Origin: Opimibacter sp041746735
GTDB taxonomy: Bacteria > Bacteroidota > Bacteroidia > Chitinophagales > Saprospiraceae
NCBI GenBank assembly: GCA_041746735.1
Contig: JBGTGP010000010.1
Span: 1 to 64,000 of the forward strand
Length of the DNA stretch: 64,000 nucleotides
Direction of reading: 5' to 3'
A model generated the notes under the pieces. The model saw only the letters and a list, made by a program, of their open reading frames with translations. It did no database searches and was not told where the DNA came from. Positions 8,392 through 16,608 of the stretch are shown here, piece by piece; within the stretch, counting starts at the first letter, position 1; each line of letters opens with the position of its first letter. A program made the translations under genes and the position numbers.

Positions 8392-8769
8392 ATGAGGCCA
8401 GATCTGAAAGATGAGGAAGACATCAAACGACTGATCGATTCCTTTTACGACAAAGTGCAGTCGGACGATGTGATTGGCTATATCTTCCGGGATATCGCAC
8501 AGGTCAATTGGGCACATCACTTGCCCAGAATGTATGCCTTCTGGAGTTTTTTACTCTTGGGTACCGAAACCTATCATGGCAATCCGATGGACGTACATCG
8601 CCGCCTTCATGAAAAGGTGCCATTGACAGAAGCTCATTTCGACCGGTGGTTGCAATTATTTCACACGACAGTAGATGATCTCTTCGAAGGCCAGACCGCC
8701 GAGGATGCCAAACAAAGAGCCACCCTCATCGCTATGACCTGGAAGCCTAAATTTGTCAGAGGTTATTAA
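8392..8769 (+). CDS. Group III truncated hemoglobin
   Basis: This small cytosolic globin of 125 residues aligns with Campylobacter Ctb: the region around LHEKVPL places the proximal heme ligand at His73 (Ctb His72), followed by HFDRWLQLF. The segment YAFWSFLLLGTETYHGNP matches the group III E-helix region. Group III globins bind oxygen and nitric oxide; NO detoxification or peroxidase-like roles have been proposed. It follows the RNase G gene by 56 bp on the same strand, with no functional link evident. Confidence 0.88.
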   Translation: MRPDLKDEEDIKRLIDSFYDKVQSDDVIGYIFRDIAQVNWAHHLPRMYAFWSFLLLGTETYHGNPMDVHRRLHEKVPLTEAHFDRWLQLFHTTVDDLFEGQTAEDAKQRATLIAMTWKPKFVRGY

Positions 8770-8885
8770 AGCTGTTTCATCATGCCTTACAGTGAGTTCA
8801 TCGTTATTTATTCTTCTTTTTACCTCGATTTGACAATATTAGACATGAAATACCATTTTCTTTATACTCATCCAATGCATCTGAA

Positions 8886-9980
8886 GTGAAGATATTTTTT
8901 CCGGTACTCAACTGGGGTTTAGGACATGCGAGCCGCTCTTTACCGTTGATCAGAAACTACCTCCGGTTGGGACATGATGTTATCTGTGCCTCCGATGGTG
9001 AAGCTCTATTGATGTTGAGAAAAGAATTGCCGGATCTGATGGTCCTGCAGTTGCCCGGGTATGGTATACAGTATGGCAGCCGGTATATGCCCTACAATAT
9101 GCTCAAGCATGGCCCCAAAATGCTGCGGACCATCTGGACCGAGCACGATCTTACCAAAGTCATCGCCGAACGGCATCAGATCGACTGCATCATTTCGGAC
9201 AACCGTTACGGATGCTATCATCCCGAAATCCCATCTGCACTGATCACACACCAACTACAGGTGTTTACCGGACAGAAGCTCCTGGATGTCTATATCCGCC
9301 GACAGATTCGCGGCTGGTGTAAAAAATTCCACGAAATCTGGATACCGGATCAACTTCCCCCCGGCAATATCACCGGTGACCTTTCTGGTGTAGACACACA
9401 TCCGATCCCCAAGTATTATCTGGGGGTCATATCCGAATTGACCAGCCAACCCCGGAAAGGCAAGTACGATGCCGTGGCGGTAATCTCAGGACCCGAGCCC
9501 CAGCGTACTCATTTTGAGCATATCGTTACCAAGCAGCTATCTGTCTTGAATGGCAGATATGCCATTGTCCGTGGCAAGCCGGATGTGGAGGACCCTGTCA
9601 CCACCAAGGGTAATCTGACCATCTTTTCCTACCAGACCCGTGCTGAATTGTCAGCCTTGCTACAGGAGACTGAAATCGTGATCTCCCGCAGCGGGTATAC
9701 CACCCTGATGGACCTGGCCCATACCGGCCACAAAGCCATCCTCTGTCCCACACCTGGTCAGTACGAGCAGATCTACCTCGCCGATCGCCTGGCCAACCAG
9801 AGCCAATGCGTCTATCTGCGACAGGAAAGCCTTAATCTGGCAGATGCATTTGACAAAGTGCAACATGTGGGGCCCGTCGGAGTCGGCTTGCAGTGTGTTG
9901 ATACAGACTATGCGGAGCGTTTACTTCAACTGACGACTCATCAGGACGAGATACTGCATCAGGATGCAGCCACGGGCTGA
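8886..9980 (+). CDS. Glycosyltransferase, MurG-like GT-B fold
   Basis: The 364-residue protein begins MKIFFPVLNWGLGHASRSLPL, the N-terminal glycine loop of MurG/GT28-like enzymes. A C-terminal nucleotide-sugar site follows: TEIVISRSGYTTLMDLAHTGHKAILCPTPGQYEQ (about residues 261-294). The start is GTG at 8886; the ATG just upstream is out of frame. No membrane segment is seen. The acceptor is unknown. Relatives annotated only as 'glycosyltransferase' are common in Bacteroidota. It converges with pth, the two stop codons being one base apart. Confidence 0.82.
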   Translation: MKIFFPVLNWGLGHASRSLPLIRNYLRLGHDVICASDGEALLMLRKELPDLMVLQLPGYGIQYGSRYMPYNMLKHGPKMLRTIWTEHDLTKVIAERHQIDCIISDNRYGCYHPEIPSALITHQLQVFTGQKLLDVYIRRQIRGWCKKFHEIWIPDQLPPGNITGDLSGVDTHPIPKYYLGVISELTSQPRKGKYDAVAVISGPEPQRTHFEHIVTKQLSVLNGRYAIVRGKPDVEDPVTTKGNLTIFSYQTRAELSALLQETEIVISRSGYTTLMDLAHTGHKAILCPTPGQYEQIYLADRLANQSQCVYLRQESLNLADAFDKVQHVGPVGVGLQCVDTDYAERLLQLTTHQDEILHQDAATG

Positions 9981-9981
9981 T

Positions 9982-10572
9982 TCAAGGTTTTTCTTTAGGG
10001 ATCCGCGCACCTATTGCATTGACCTGATCCATGGCCCTTTTCAGGCCAATAGACACAAAGGTTTTTACTGCCTCTGCCCCGGCCTTCAATATGTCGGGAA
10101 GTATTTTTTGTTCGTCTGGCAACCAGGGGCCCAGCACATATTTGACCTGTCCACCCGGAGAAAAATTCTTTCCAATTCCCACTCTCAACCGGGCGTACTC
10201 GGTGGTCTGCAAGTGGGCCTGAATATCCCCAAGGCCGTTGTGTCCTCCATCCGAACCCTTTCCGCGTAGCCGTATCGTACCCGGATCCAACTGGATTTCA
10301 TCGACAATCACCAGCAAATTTTCAATAGGAATCTTTTCTTTTTGTAACCAATACGCCACGGCTTTGCCACTCAGGTTCATGTAGGTGTTGGGCTTGAGCA
10401 GGATGAGGATGCGACCCTTGTGACGAGCCTCGGCGATAGCGCCCAACGTTGCGGTTTTCCATGTGGCACCTAAGGCTGTGGCCAGTTCATCCACGACCAT
10501 AAAACCAACATTGTGCCGCGTTTCTGCGTATTCAGCTCCGATATTTCCGAGACCGGCGATGAGGTATTTCAT
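9982..10572 (-). CDS. pth: Peptidyl-tRNA hydrolase
   Basis: It releases tRNA from peptidyl-tRNA that drops off the ribosome. Starting at the ATG at 10572 gives MKYLIAGLGNIGAEYAETRH, which puts the catalytic histidine at His20 exactly as in E. coli Pth; the longer frame to 10599 adds nine unconserved residues. Further motifs are KPNTYMNLSG, the DE pair in LLVIVDEIQLDPG and GGHNGL. Length is 196 residues, normal. A perfect -7 box (TACCTTTG) ends 8 bp before this ATG, supporting the start. Confidence 0.95.
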   Translation of the reverse strand: MKYLIAGLGNIGAEYAETRHNVGFMVVDELATALGATWKTATLGAIAEARHKGRILILLKPNTYMNLSGKAVAYWLQKEKIPIENLLVIVDEIQLDPGTIRLRGKGSDGGHNGLGDIQAHLQTTEYARLRVGIGKNFSPGGQVKYVLGPWLPDEQKILPDILKAGAEAVKTFVSIGLKRAMDQVNAIGARIPKEKP

Positions 10573-10580
10573 AGGAGGTA

Positions 10581-10588
10581 CAAAGGTA
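10581..10588 (-). promoter_or_regulatory. -7 box TACCTTTG upstream of pth
   Basis: This is an exact TAnnTTTG match on the minus strand, with 8 bp to the pth ATG. The predicted mRNA leader is only a few bases long. Confidence 0.5.
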
Positions 10589-10695
10589 TGCCATTTCATC
10601 TGATGCTTTCAGGAACCGATGAACTGAGGTTTGGAAATAGGACAGGTTGTGAGTGCATCTTCTGGTCCGGATGCTTTTCATCGGCCGCGGCTGCC

Positions 10696-10703
10696 TATAT
10701 TTG
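10696..10703 (+). promoter_or_regulatory. -7 box TATATTTG four bases before a start codon
   Basis: An exact TAnnTTTG match is followed by ACCG and then the ATG at 10708. The predicted transcript is leaderless. No clear -33 TTTG is visible at the usual distance. Confidence 0.5.
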
Positions 10704-10707
10704 ACCG

Positions 10708-11238
10708 ATGAGCACTACTCTTTTTCCCAGACCTGTTGCCGGCGATTGCGCGGACTATTATTTCAAATACATCAATCAGGTTCCTGAAGTGGACATCCTG
10801 ACGTACCTGCACACCCAGCGGGATTGGTATGGTGATTTTATCGAGCAACTGACACCGGAGCTTGCGCAGCATCGGTATGCACAGGATAAATGGTCGCTGG
10901 CCGAGATGATCGGACATATAATGGATACCGAAAGAGTCTTTGCCTATAGAATGCTCGCCATCAGTCGTGATGATCATAACCACCTTCCCGGCTTTGATCA
11001 GGATGTATATGTCAGCCATTCTATCTATCATGATATACCGCCTGCAGAACTGGCTCAGGATTGGAGATCTGTCCGCTCATCTACGATCTATCTGGCACGT
11101 CACATGAATCCCGAAATGGCGGCCAGACTCGGCACGGCGAACAATCAGCCAGTGCGGGCATCGTCATTTCCTTATATCATGGCCGGTCATGTACTGCATC
11201 ATTACGCCGTTGCGCGGGACCGATATCTGAAGATATAA
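10708..11238 (+). CDS. DinB-family (DinB_2) four-helix metal protein
   Basis: The 176-residue protein has the DinB/YfiT layout of four long helices with a His triad: one His in MIGHIMDTERVFAYR (about residue 70) and two in GHVLHHYAVARDRYL at the C-terminus. These usually hold Ni or Zn. Family members include thiol-dependent transferases such as bacillithiol transferases, but most are uncharacterised, so no substrate is assigned. It lies 9 bp upstream of the radical SAM gene and is probably co-transcribed. Confidence 0.85.
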   Translation: MSTTLFPRPVAGDCADYYFKYINQVPEVDILTYLHTQRDWYGDFIEQLTPELAQHRYAQDKWSLAEMIGHIMDTERVFAYRMLAISRDDHNHLPGFDQDVYVSHSIYHDIPPAELAQDWRSVRSSTIYLARHMNPEMAARLGTANNQPVRASSFPYIMAGHVLHHYAVARDRYLKI

Positions 11239-11247
11239 GGTATAGCT

Positions 11248-12267
11248 ATGGGACGATGGTCCGATACAAGACGATTTCTGTCCAAACTGACGATGCCCAA
11301 ACTCTTCAATGCTGCCTCGGTCTGGGCATCCTATCAGCTTACCCGCATCAGCGGAAAAGCAGTGCAGTGGGGCATGCCCATGACCATCTCCATCGAGCCC
11401 ACCACCGCCTGCAATCTCCGCTGTCCGGAATGCCCCAGTGGTCTTCGGGCCTTCACGAGGGAAACCGGAAATCTGAAGCAGGATTTTTTCAGGTCTGTCG
11501 TGGATGCCCTGCACCAGCGGCTGATGTTCCTGATCTTTTACTTTCAGGGAGAGCCCTACATCAATCCTGCCTTTCTCGACATGGTCAGCTATGCGCATCA
11601 AAAAGGCATCTACACCATCACCTCCACCAATGGTCATTTTTTACATCCGGAGAACGCCCGGAAGACAGTTGCCTCCGGACTGGATCGTATCCTGATCTCC
11701 ATAGACGGATCTACTCAGGAGGTGTATGAACAATACCGGAAAGAGGGACAATTGGCCACGGTGCTCGAAGGCGCGCGCAATCTTGTACACGCCAGGCGCG
11801 AGGCAGGCTCCGCTACTCCGCATATCGTTTTTCAAATGTTAGTAGTTCGACCCAATGAACATCAGATCGATGAAGTCCGTCAACTGGCTCAGGAGATCGG
11901 AGTCGATGAGGTCAAGCTCAAAACCGCACAAGTGTATTCGTATGAAAGCGGACATGATCTCATTCCGCTCCAGTCCCAATACAGCCGCTATCACCAGGGG
12001 CAGGACGGGTCGTGGAAGGTGAAAAACAAGCTGCTCAATCAGTGCTGGAAATTGTGGCATGCCTGTGTGATCACCTGGGATGGCATCGTCGTACCCTGTT
12101 GTTTTGACAAAGATGCCATACACCGTTTAGGTGACCTGCGTCTGCAATCTTTCTCGCAGATATGGAGAGGCGACGCCTACCGGCAATTTCGCCAGCAGTT
12201 GCTCAAAGGCCGTGACCAGATCGATATCTGTACCAATTGTACAGAAGGGTGTAAGGTGTGGGCATGA
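11248..12267 (+). CDS. Radical SAM/SPASM domain protein
   Basis: The 339-residue protein carries a CxxxCxxC cluster motif at Cys55, Cys59, Cys62 (CNLRCPEC) for the radical-SAM 4Fe-4S cluster. A C-terminal SPASM region has cysteines in HACVITWDGIVVPCCFDKD and ICTNCTEGC, for auxiliary clusters. Such enzymes make peptide or sugar modifications or act in cofactor synthesis. I see no precursor peptide gene nearby, so the substrate is unknown. It follows the DinB-family gene closely. Confidence 0.88.
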   Translation: MGRWSDTRRFLSKLTMPKLFNAASVWASYQLTRISGKAVQWGMPMTISIEPTTACNLRCPECPSGLRAFTRETGNLKQDFFRSVVDALHQRLMFLIFYFQGEPYINPAFLDMVSYAHQKGIYTITSTNGHFLHPENARKTVASGLDRILISIDGSTQEVYEQYRKEGQLATVLEGARNLVHARREAGSATPHIVFQMLVVRPNEHQIDEVRQLAQEIGVDEVKLKTAQVYSYESGHDLIPLQSQYSRYHQGQDGSWKVKNKLLNQCWKLWHACVITWDGIVVPCCFDKDAIHRLGDLRLQSFSQIWRGDAYRQFRQQLLKGRDQIDICTNCTEGCKVWA

Positions 12268-12336
12268 GAGGTTGAGAGGTTGAGAGGTTGAGAGGTTGAG
12301 AAGTTGAGAGGTTTAGGGGTTTAGGGTTTAGTGTTT
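12264..12336. repeat. Short tandem repeat, GAGAGGTT octamers and TTTAGGG words
   Basis: About six copies of GAGAGGTT begin within the stop region of the radical SAM gene and run into GGTTTAGGGGTTTAGGG. This is the reverse complement of the repeat type at 571-643. No gene is seen in 12268-12479. Confidence 0.75.
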
Positions 12337-12479
12337 ATTGAAAGGTAACCCAATTGTGTAGGGTAAGACCATTTGAAATAGTTACGATTTAATCTGGCTT
12401 TCCGCCTTGCGGACGGAAAAGGAGATCTTATCTGGTAGTGCCTGTCACATTCTCTTAGAGATGACGGCTCATCTTGAAC

Positions 12480-13235
12480 TTATTGACGAAGCCTTTTGAG
12501 TAACTCTGATATAAAATCAGGGTCAATATAGTTCAACTCCTTATCTGTGATTCGATCAAATCCTTCATAATTGAACAATTGAAGAAGCGAATCCACAGCT
12601 GACTTTCCATATATGATTTCTTCCAAGGTTATTGTGGTATTCCTGTTATAACCTAGGCCAGTTATTTGATAAGGTAAATAGGCTATATCAGGATAAAAAA
12701 GTTCAATGGAAGGCAAATTGGTAACTGTATCATGGAAGAAAACCTTGAATTCACGATTTTCAGAATGCGTGCAATACATCACTGAATCACATCTTTCATA
12801 CATCATGGTCTCATTGCACAATGACTTGACATAGCCTCTACTTTCTTCGATTGAATACGTGATCGTGTCCCGTGTCGTCCCATACTTTCGGGCATGTTCC
12901 ATATAGTTGGTACTGTTGGATTTACGATTGGCATAATCATGTTTAATTATTGAAACGAAATTAAATTGACTCCCTGTACCTGGATGGAGTATTTCAATGA
13001 GCGTATTGTTTCCATATTGTATGAAATATTTATATGACAGCTTGGAAGTAAGACAAGAACCCATGAATGGATGAACCTCAGGAAATAGTTCTAATGCCTT
13101 TAAATAATCTACAGGCGCTGAATAAATTGCGGCCCGATACACAGGATCCGGCGTGAGAGGAGTTTTTTTCCGGGGAACACCCCTCCATTCAAACCACAGG
13201 AATAGGGAAATTATAAGTCCAGCCATTTTCGCCAT
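12480..13235 (-). CDS. Hypothetical protein, possibly exported, unlike its surroundings
   Basis: The ORF of 251 residues begins MAKMAGLIISLFLWFEWRGV, which could be a short signal or anchor segment. The rest is rich in Tyr, Asn, Ser and Thr with four scattered cysteines (GSCLTSKL, SLCNET, YERCDS, MYCTHS). I recognise no family. The gene is visibly more AT-rich than its neighbours and is flanked on both sides by repeats and long non-coding DNA, consistent with recent acquisition. A start at the second Met (residue 4) is possible. Confidence 0.6.
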   Translation of the reverse strand: MAKMAGLIISLFLWFEWRGVPRKKTPLTPDPVYRAAIYSAPVDYLKALELFPEVHPFMGSCLTSKLSYKYFIQYGNNTLIEILHPGTGSQFNFVSIIKHDYANRKSNSTNYMEHARKYGTTRDTITYSIEESRGYVKSLCNETMMYERCDSVMYCTHSENREFKVFFHDTVTNLPSIELFYPDIAYLPYQITGLGYNRNTTITLEEIIYGKSAVDSLLQLFNYEGFDRITDKELNYIDPDFISELLKRLRQ

Positions 13236-13781
13236 TTTTACTTATATGGTTAATTTCCACAATCCATCCAACACTGGGATAAGGTAATGGAAGAGATCTG
13301 GCATACGTGGATTTGAGGTGGAATCATATGTACACAAAATACACATTATTTTTAATGTACAATTTCGTCATTGTCTTTTTGTTCTGCCCGTATATCACCA
13401 AACCTCTTCGCTGAAGCTGTGGCACTCATGGTTTGACTCTGCTCGTTTCGATTCAACGACCTTAGATTTTTCTGTGACATCGGTTGTTTCGACTCCGCTC
13501 AACGACCTTGGATTTTTCTGTGACATCGGTCGTTTCGACTCCGCTCAACGACCTTGGATTTTTCTGTCCGTCTAAGATTGAGATGGACAGCGGAAGAGGA
13601 AAATCCTACTTGTAAGAAGTCCGCAATCCTTACTTATGCGAAGTTGAAAACTTCGCATAAAGATGACTCATTTTGAAGTTTGCAACTTCACCTTTATCCA
13701 TTTATGCAAAGGGCTCGCGATGATCATTTTCGACTCTGCTCACTTCGACTCCGCCTCGCTACTATCTGACAAAAGGGCTCC
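13236..13781. repeat. Non-coding stretch with 46-bp direct repeats (13444-13567)
   Basis: Three consecutive copies of a 46-bp unit with the core CGACTCCGCTCAACGACCTT and an ATTTTTCTGTGACATCGGT end lie at 13444-13484 (5 bp shorter), 13485-13530 and 13531-13567 (truncated). The words TCGACTCTGCTCAC and TCGACTCCGC recur near 13729-13755. The ORF on the plus strand here is repeat translation. I see no gene in this stretch. Confidence 0.8.
13634..13660. repeat. Perfect 12-bp inverted repeat (hairpin)
   Basis: TTATGCGAAGTT, a 3-base loop GAA and AACTTCGCATAA form a perfect stem. There is no T-run after it on either strand. It is followed by a weaker GAAGT/ACTTC hairpin. It lies in the non-coding gap downstream of the FemAB/GT operon, about 120 bp past its last stop codon. 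Confidence 0.7.
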
Positions 13782-14735
13782 TTACCCGCGCCGAAGCGTC
13801 ATCATGATGTCAATCAACTTATACCTGGATTTGTAGATCTTCATCAATCCGGTAGCCGATGCGCCAAACTGTCTGCGCACCTCCGTCACCGGCTCCAGCA
13901 TACTCCCGCAAAAGTCGAAAGAACTCACCTGTCGCTCTTCAAAAGCCATACGAAGAGCTTCCTGACAAATCAGGATACCAGCTCCGAGATCCCGACCAGC
14001 CTGTGTATCCCCCGCGATAAAATAGTACGCCCGATCCGCATCCCAGAGCCACCAGGCCGCCGCGACACAATCACCCGTCCTGTCATACGCACCCAGCCGA
14101 AGACCTGACTGTTGCGCACGCACAGCCTGGTCGATGGTATGAAGGTGTTCTAACGTATAAGGAGTGGACATTTGTTGTCTTTGATACGTTTGTTGGCTGA
14201 TCCTGAAAAGAGACTCCAGGGGTATATCCTGATGAATCTCAACAGACTGCCCGGCGTCCCTGATATTGCGCCGCAGATTGCGGTTGGGTTGCAAATCCGG
14301 ATTCATCCATTCGTCGCGTCGGATCAAAAATGTATAGCGCATTTCCTGCCGGAAACCTTTCCAGTGGAAAGGGAGCCAGTTGTTGAAGCTTCCCTCCTCA
14401 AACACCATCGAGAAGTAGGCAAAGGCCGGAAGATCCTCTATCAGCAACCAGATGATTTGCTTTTCCCGTGTTAGCCATTTGTGCGCCGAGATGTCCGGAG
14501 GTTTGTCCATCCAGATCTGCAGATGATGCGTCATGGCCGGCATGCTGATGACCGGCAGGCCCCACCGTCGGGTCATGGCATAGGGCATCGCACCGACGAT
14601 CTGTCCGTTACGTACAGCCAATGCCACTTCCCACGGACCTGAAGCTTCCAGCCACCAGGGCTGCATAAAGAGCGCCCTGATCTTTCCCTGCGTACAGAGT
14701 GAACGATAGATTTCCTTTTTTTCTTCGCGGGTCAT
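13782..14735 (-). CDS. FemAB/GNAT-like acyltransferase A
   Basis: The 317-residue protein resembles the GNAT_6/FemAB-like group: RNLRRNIRDAGQSVEIHQDIP (central), then YQRQQMSTPYTLEHL and the C-terminal acyl-CoA-like core GDCVAAAWWLWDADRAYYFIAGDT plus SSFDFCGSMLEPVTEVRRQFGA. Relatives attach amino acids or acyl groups to peptidoglycan, polysaccharides or lipids. Its ATG overlaps the stop of the preceding gene as ATGA. It is the last gene of a four-gene operon with two glycosyltransferases, so a glycan or glycolipid acceptor is likely. There is no signal peptide. Confidence 0.75.
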   Translation of the reverse strand: MTREEKKEIYRSLCTQGKIRALFMQPWWLEASGPWEVALAVRNGQIVGAMPYAMTRRWGLPVISMPAMTHHLQIWMDKPPDISAHKWLTREKQIIWLLIEDLPAFAYFSMVFEEGSFNNWLPFHWKGFRQEMRYTFLIRRDEWMNPDLQPNRNLRRNIRDAGQSVEIHQDIPLESLFRISQQTYQRQQMSTPYTLEHLHTIDQAVRAQQSGLRLGAYDRTGDCVAAAWWLWDADRAYYFIAGDTQAGRDLGAGILICQEALRMAFEERQVSSFDFCGSMLEPVTEVRRQFGASATGLMKIYKSRYKLIDIMMTLRRG

Positions 14736-15433
14736 CGAGTCACCATATTACGAAGTTTTCGAAGGAGATAAAACCACCAGGGATAATAATGGTACAGCGT
14801 CTCTGTTGCTCCATGCGTAGCTGCTTTCCATTGATATACCCCTTTCAGCCTCCGGTCGGAAGTCTCTCGCTCGTACCCCATGAGATCCAGTGTTTCCATT
14901 CCGAGTTGTCTCAGGTATACTGCATCCTGCCATAAAAGGAAATAATGAAGCCGACCTGTCTGCGTATGTACCACCGGATCCTCATGCGCCTGACTCGCAT
15001 TGACATAGAGCAACGCTCTTTTTTCTTCAATGTCCAATACCCAGATATGGCTACAGAGCATCACGCCATCAGAATGGATAGCGGAGCACTCCAGAGACGT
15101 AAATGATTCCAGATCTTCCGGGCTGTAACCGCGCAACCCTTTCCGCTCCGCAATAGCATCAAAGAAGGTCAATATACCGGATATCAAATAACGGCCCCGA
15201 TCGACCGCCAGGAAATCCTGTTGCGCCCGGCGTATTTTTTGCCGCGTAGAGGCTGACCAGGTTTGTAAAAAATCCGGATCACGAAGATCGATGACCATGG
15301 TGGGAAACGGAATGCGCACCATACCCCGCAATGATGTTTGCACCGGCGAAAAAAGATGCGTGGTGCACCAATGAGATTTAGGGTCCCGATGGAAATACGT
15401 ATACGTCATCCGTTTCTTGCGCTCGATGATCAT
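14732..15433 (-). CDS. FemAB/GNAT-like acyltransferase B
   Basis: Starting at 15433, where ATG overlaps the preceding GT stop as ATGA, the protein has 233 residues; a longer frame to 15463 is less likely. It shows STRQKIRRAQQDFLAV (the basic helix typical of FemAB-like GNATs), SHIWVLDIEEKRALLYVNAS and a C-terminal LMGYERETSDRRLKGVYQWKA segment. It is shorter than its downstream partner and clearly not its copy, so the two may form a heteropair or act in sequence. Function by sequence is only a predicted acyltransferase. Confidence 0.65.
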   Translation of the reverse strand: MIIERKKRMTYTYFHRDPKSHWCTTHLFSPVQTSLRGMVRIPFPTMVIDLRDPDFLQTWSASTRQKIRRAQQDFLAVDRGRYLISGILTFFDAIAERKGLRGYSPEDLESFTSLECSAIHSDGVMLCSHIWVLDIEEKRALLYVNASQAHEDPVVHTQTGRLHYFLLWQDAVYLRQLGMETLDLMGYERETSDRRLKGVYQWKAATHGATETLYHYYPWWFYLLRKLRNMVTR

Positions 15434-16569
15434 GCCTGTAGTGAATTGTAAAGCGCCACCCATTGACCGACAATAATCATTTTATCAAACCGGTCTTTGA
15501 CTATATTGTGAATAGCCATGGGGTCATACTGCTCGTACCTTGTCATGACGTGTGCCATCGCAGTCATCAGTCCAGCCATATCCTCGATCTGCACCAGTTG
15601 GCCCTGCGCATCGGATGACAAGATATACCGTGCTCCATCTGTCGATGTCGCTATCACCGGTAACCCACATGCCTGGGCTTCCAATATCGCTTTGCCAAAG
15701 GTTTCCACCCGGCTGGCAGAGACGAGCACATGACTTTGCCGCAAGATTTCAGCTACCTGTTTTTGAGATATCAAACCTGTCCACTCCAGGTGCTCTTCAA
15801 TATGATAGGTGCGGGCCAGCTCCATGAGTCGCTCCTGCTCCGGGATACGGTCGATCAGTATCAATTTCATCCGTTGTCCCGGAGAGTTGGATTTGAGTTG
15901 AGCAAAGGCTTTCAACAGGATATCCAGGCCTTTGATGTGAGCCGGTTCACCGACACTGACAAAGGTGAAAAAGTCATTTTTCCGGACACCAGGATCCGGA
16001 TAGAAAGTCCCGGAATCAAAAAAATTAGGAACCACCATTACTGATTTTGAACTCAACGCCTGAAGCGCCTGCTGCAATCCGGGACTCACACAAGTCGTGA
16101 CAGATGCCTGAAGCATGGCTTCACGGATGAAAGGAATATGAAAGGTGGGTATGGTCTTGAGAATAAAACCGGACAAACGTTCGGTATAGATATACGGGAT
16201 TTGGACCTTTTGCTGTAAACGGGCAGCGATACTGGCGGCCTGATAACTTTGAGCGTGGAATACGTCAGGACGACCCTGTTGTCGTATGTAGCGTATCAGA
16301 TCCTTCACACACCGGTCCAGCCAAAGCGAGTACAACATTCGATTGATTTTAGGAGGAAACCATTGCTGTACCCGGAATGTCCGGACGCCATCTTCAAGGT
16401 GTTCTGTCCCATGATACAGCGGAGATTTCCTGACGGAATGATCGATATACAGGAGTCGGGCATCCATGCCCATCTCCTGCAAAGCCTGTGCATGATGTTG
16501 AAACATCCGTCCCGCGATCTCCTCCGATCCCGCCGGAAAATACCAGGACGGTAATAGCAGCACGTGCAT
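15430..16569 (-). CDS. Glycosyltransferase family 4
   Basis: From the ATG at 16569 the protein begins MHVLLLPSWYFPAGSEEIAG, the usual GT4 start. The longer frame to 16584 adds five residues. The C-terminal GT-B domain shows VSVGEPAHIKGLDILLKAF and the nucleotide-sugar motif SASRVETFGKAILEAQACGLPVIATSTDG with the E-x7-E pair. Length is 379 residues. It follows the GT2 gene by 39 bp and overlaps the next gene by 4 bp. Predicted role: transfer of a sugar in building a surface glycan. Confidence 0.87.
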   Translation of the reverse strand: MHVLLLPSWYFPAGSEEIAGRMFQHHAQALQEMGMDARLLYIDHSVRKSPLYHGTEHLEDGVRTFRVQQWFPPKINRMLYSLWLDRCVKDLIRYIRQQGRPDVFHAQSYQAASIAARLQQKVQIPYIYTERLSGFILKTIPTFHIPFIREAMLQASVTTCVSPGLQQALQALSSKSVMVVPNFFDSGTFYPDPGVRKNDFFTFVSVGEPAHIKGLDILLKAFAQLKSNSPGQRMKLILIDRIPEQERLMELARTYHIEEHLEWTGLISQKQVAEILRQSHVLVSASRVETFGKAILEAQACGLPVIATSTDGARYILSSDAQGQLVQIEDMAGLMTAMAHVMTRYEQYDPMAIHNIVKDRFDKMIIVGQWVALYNSLQA

Positions 16570-16608
16570 AGGCGAACATCTCAATTAGCCGGTAAAAATG
16601 GCGATTTG

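Noticed and set aside
11248..12267. RiPP cluster around the radical SAM/SPASM enzyme
   Set aside because: No small precursor ORF, RRE domain, protease or exporter is found beside it.
13318..13575. 85-aa ORF in the 46-bp repeat region
   Set aside because: The protein is repeat translation (FDST.LDF words) and the region has no other sign of coding.
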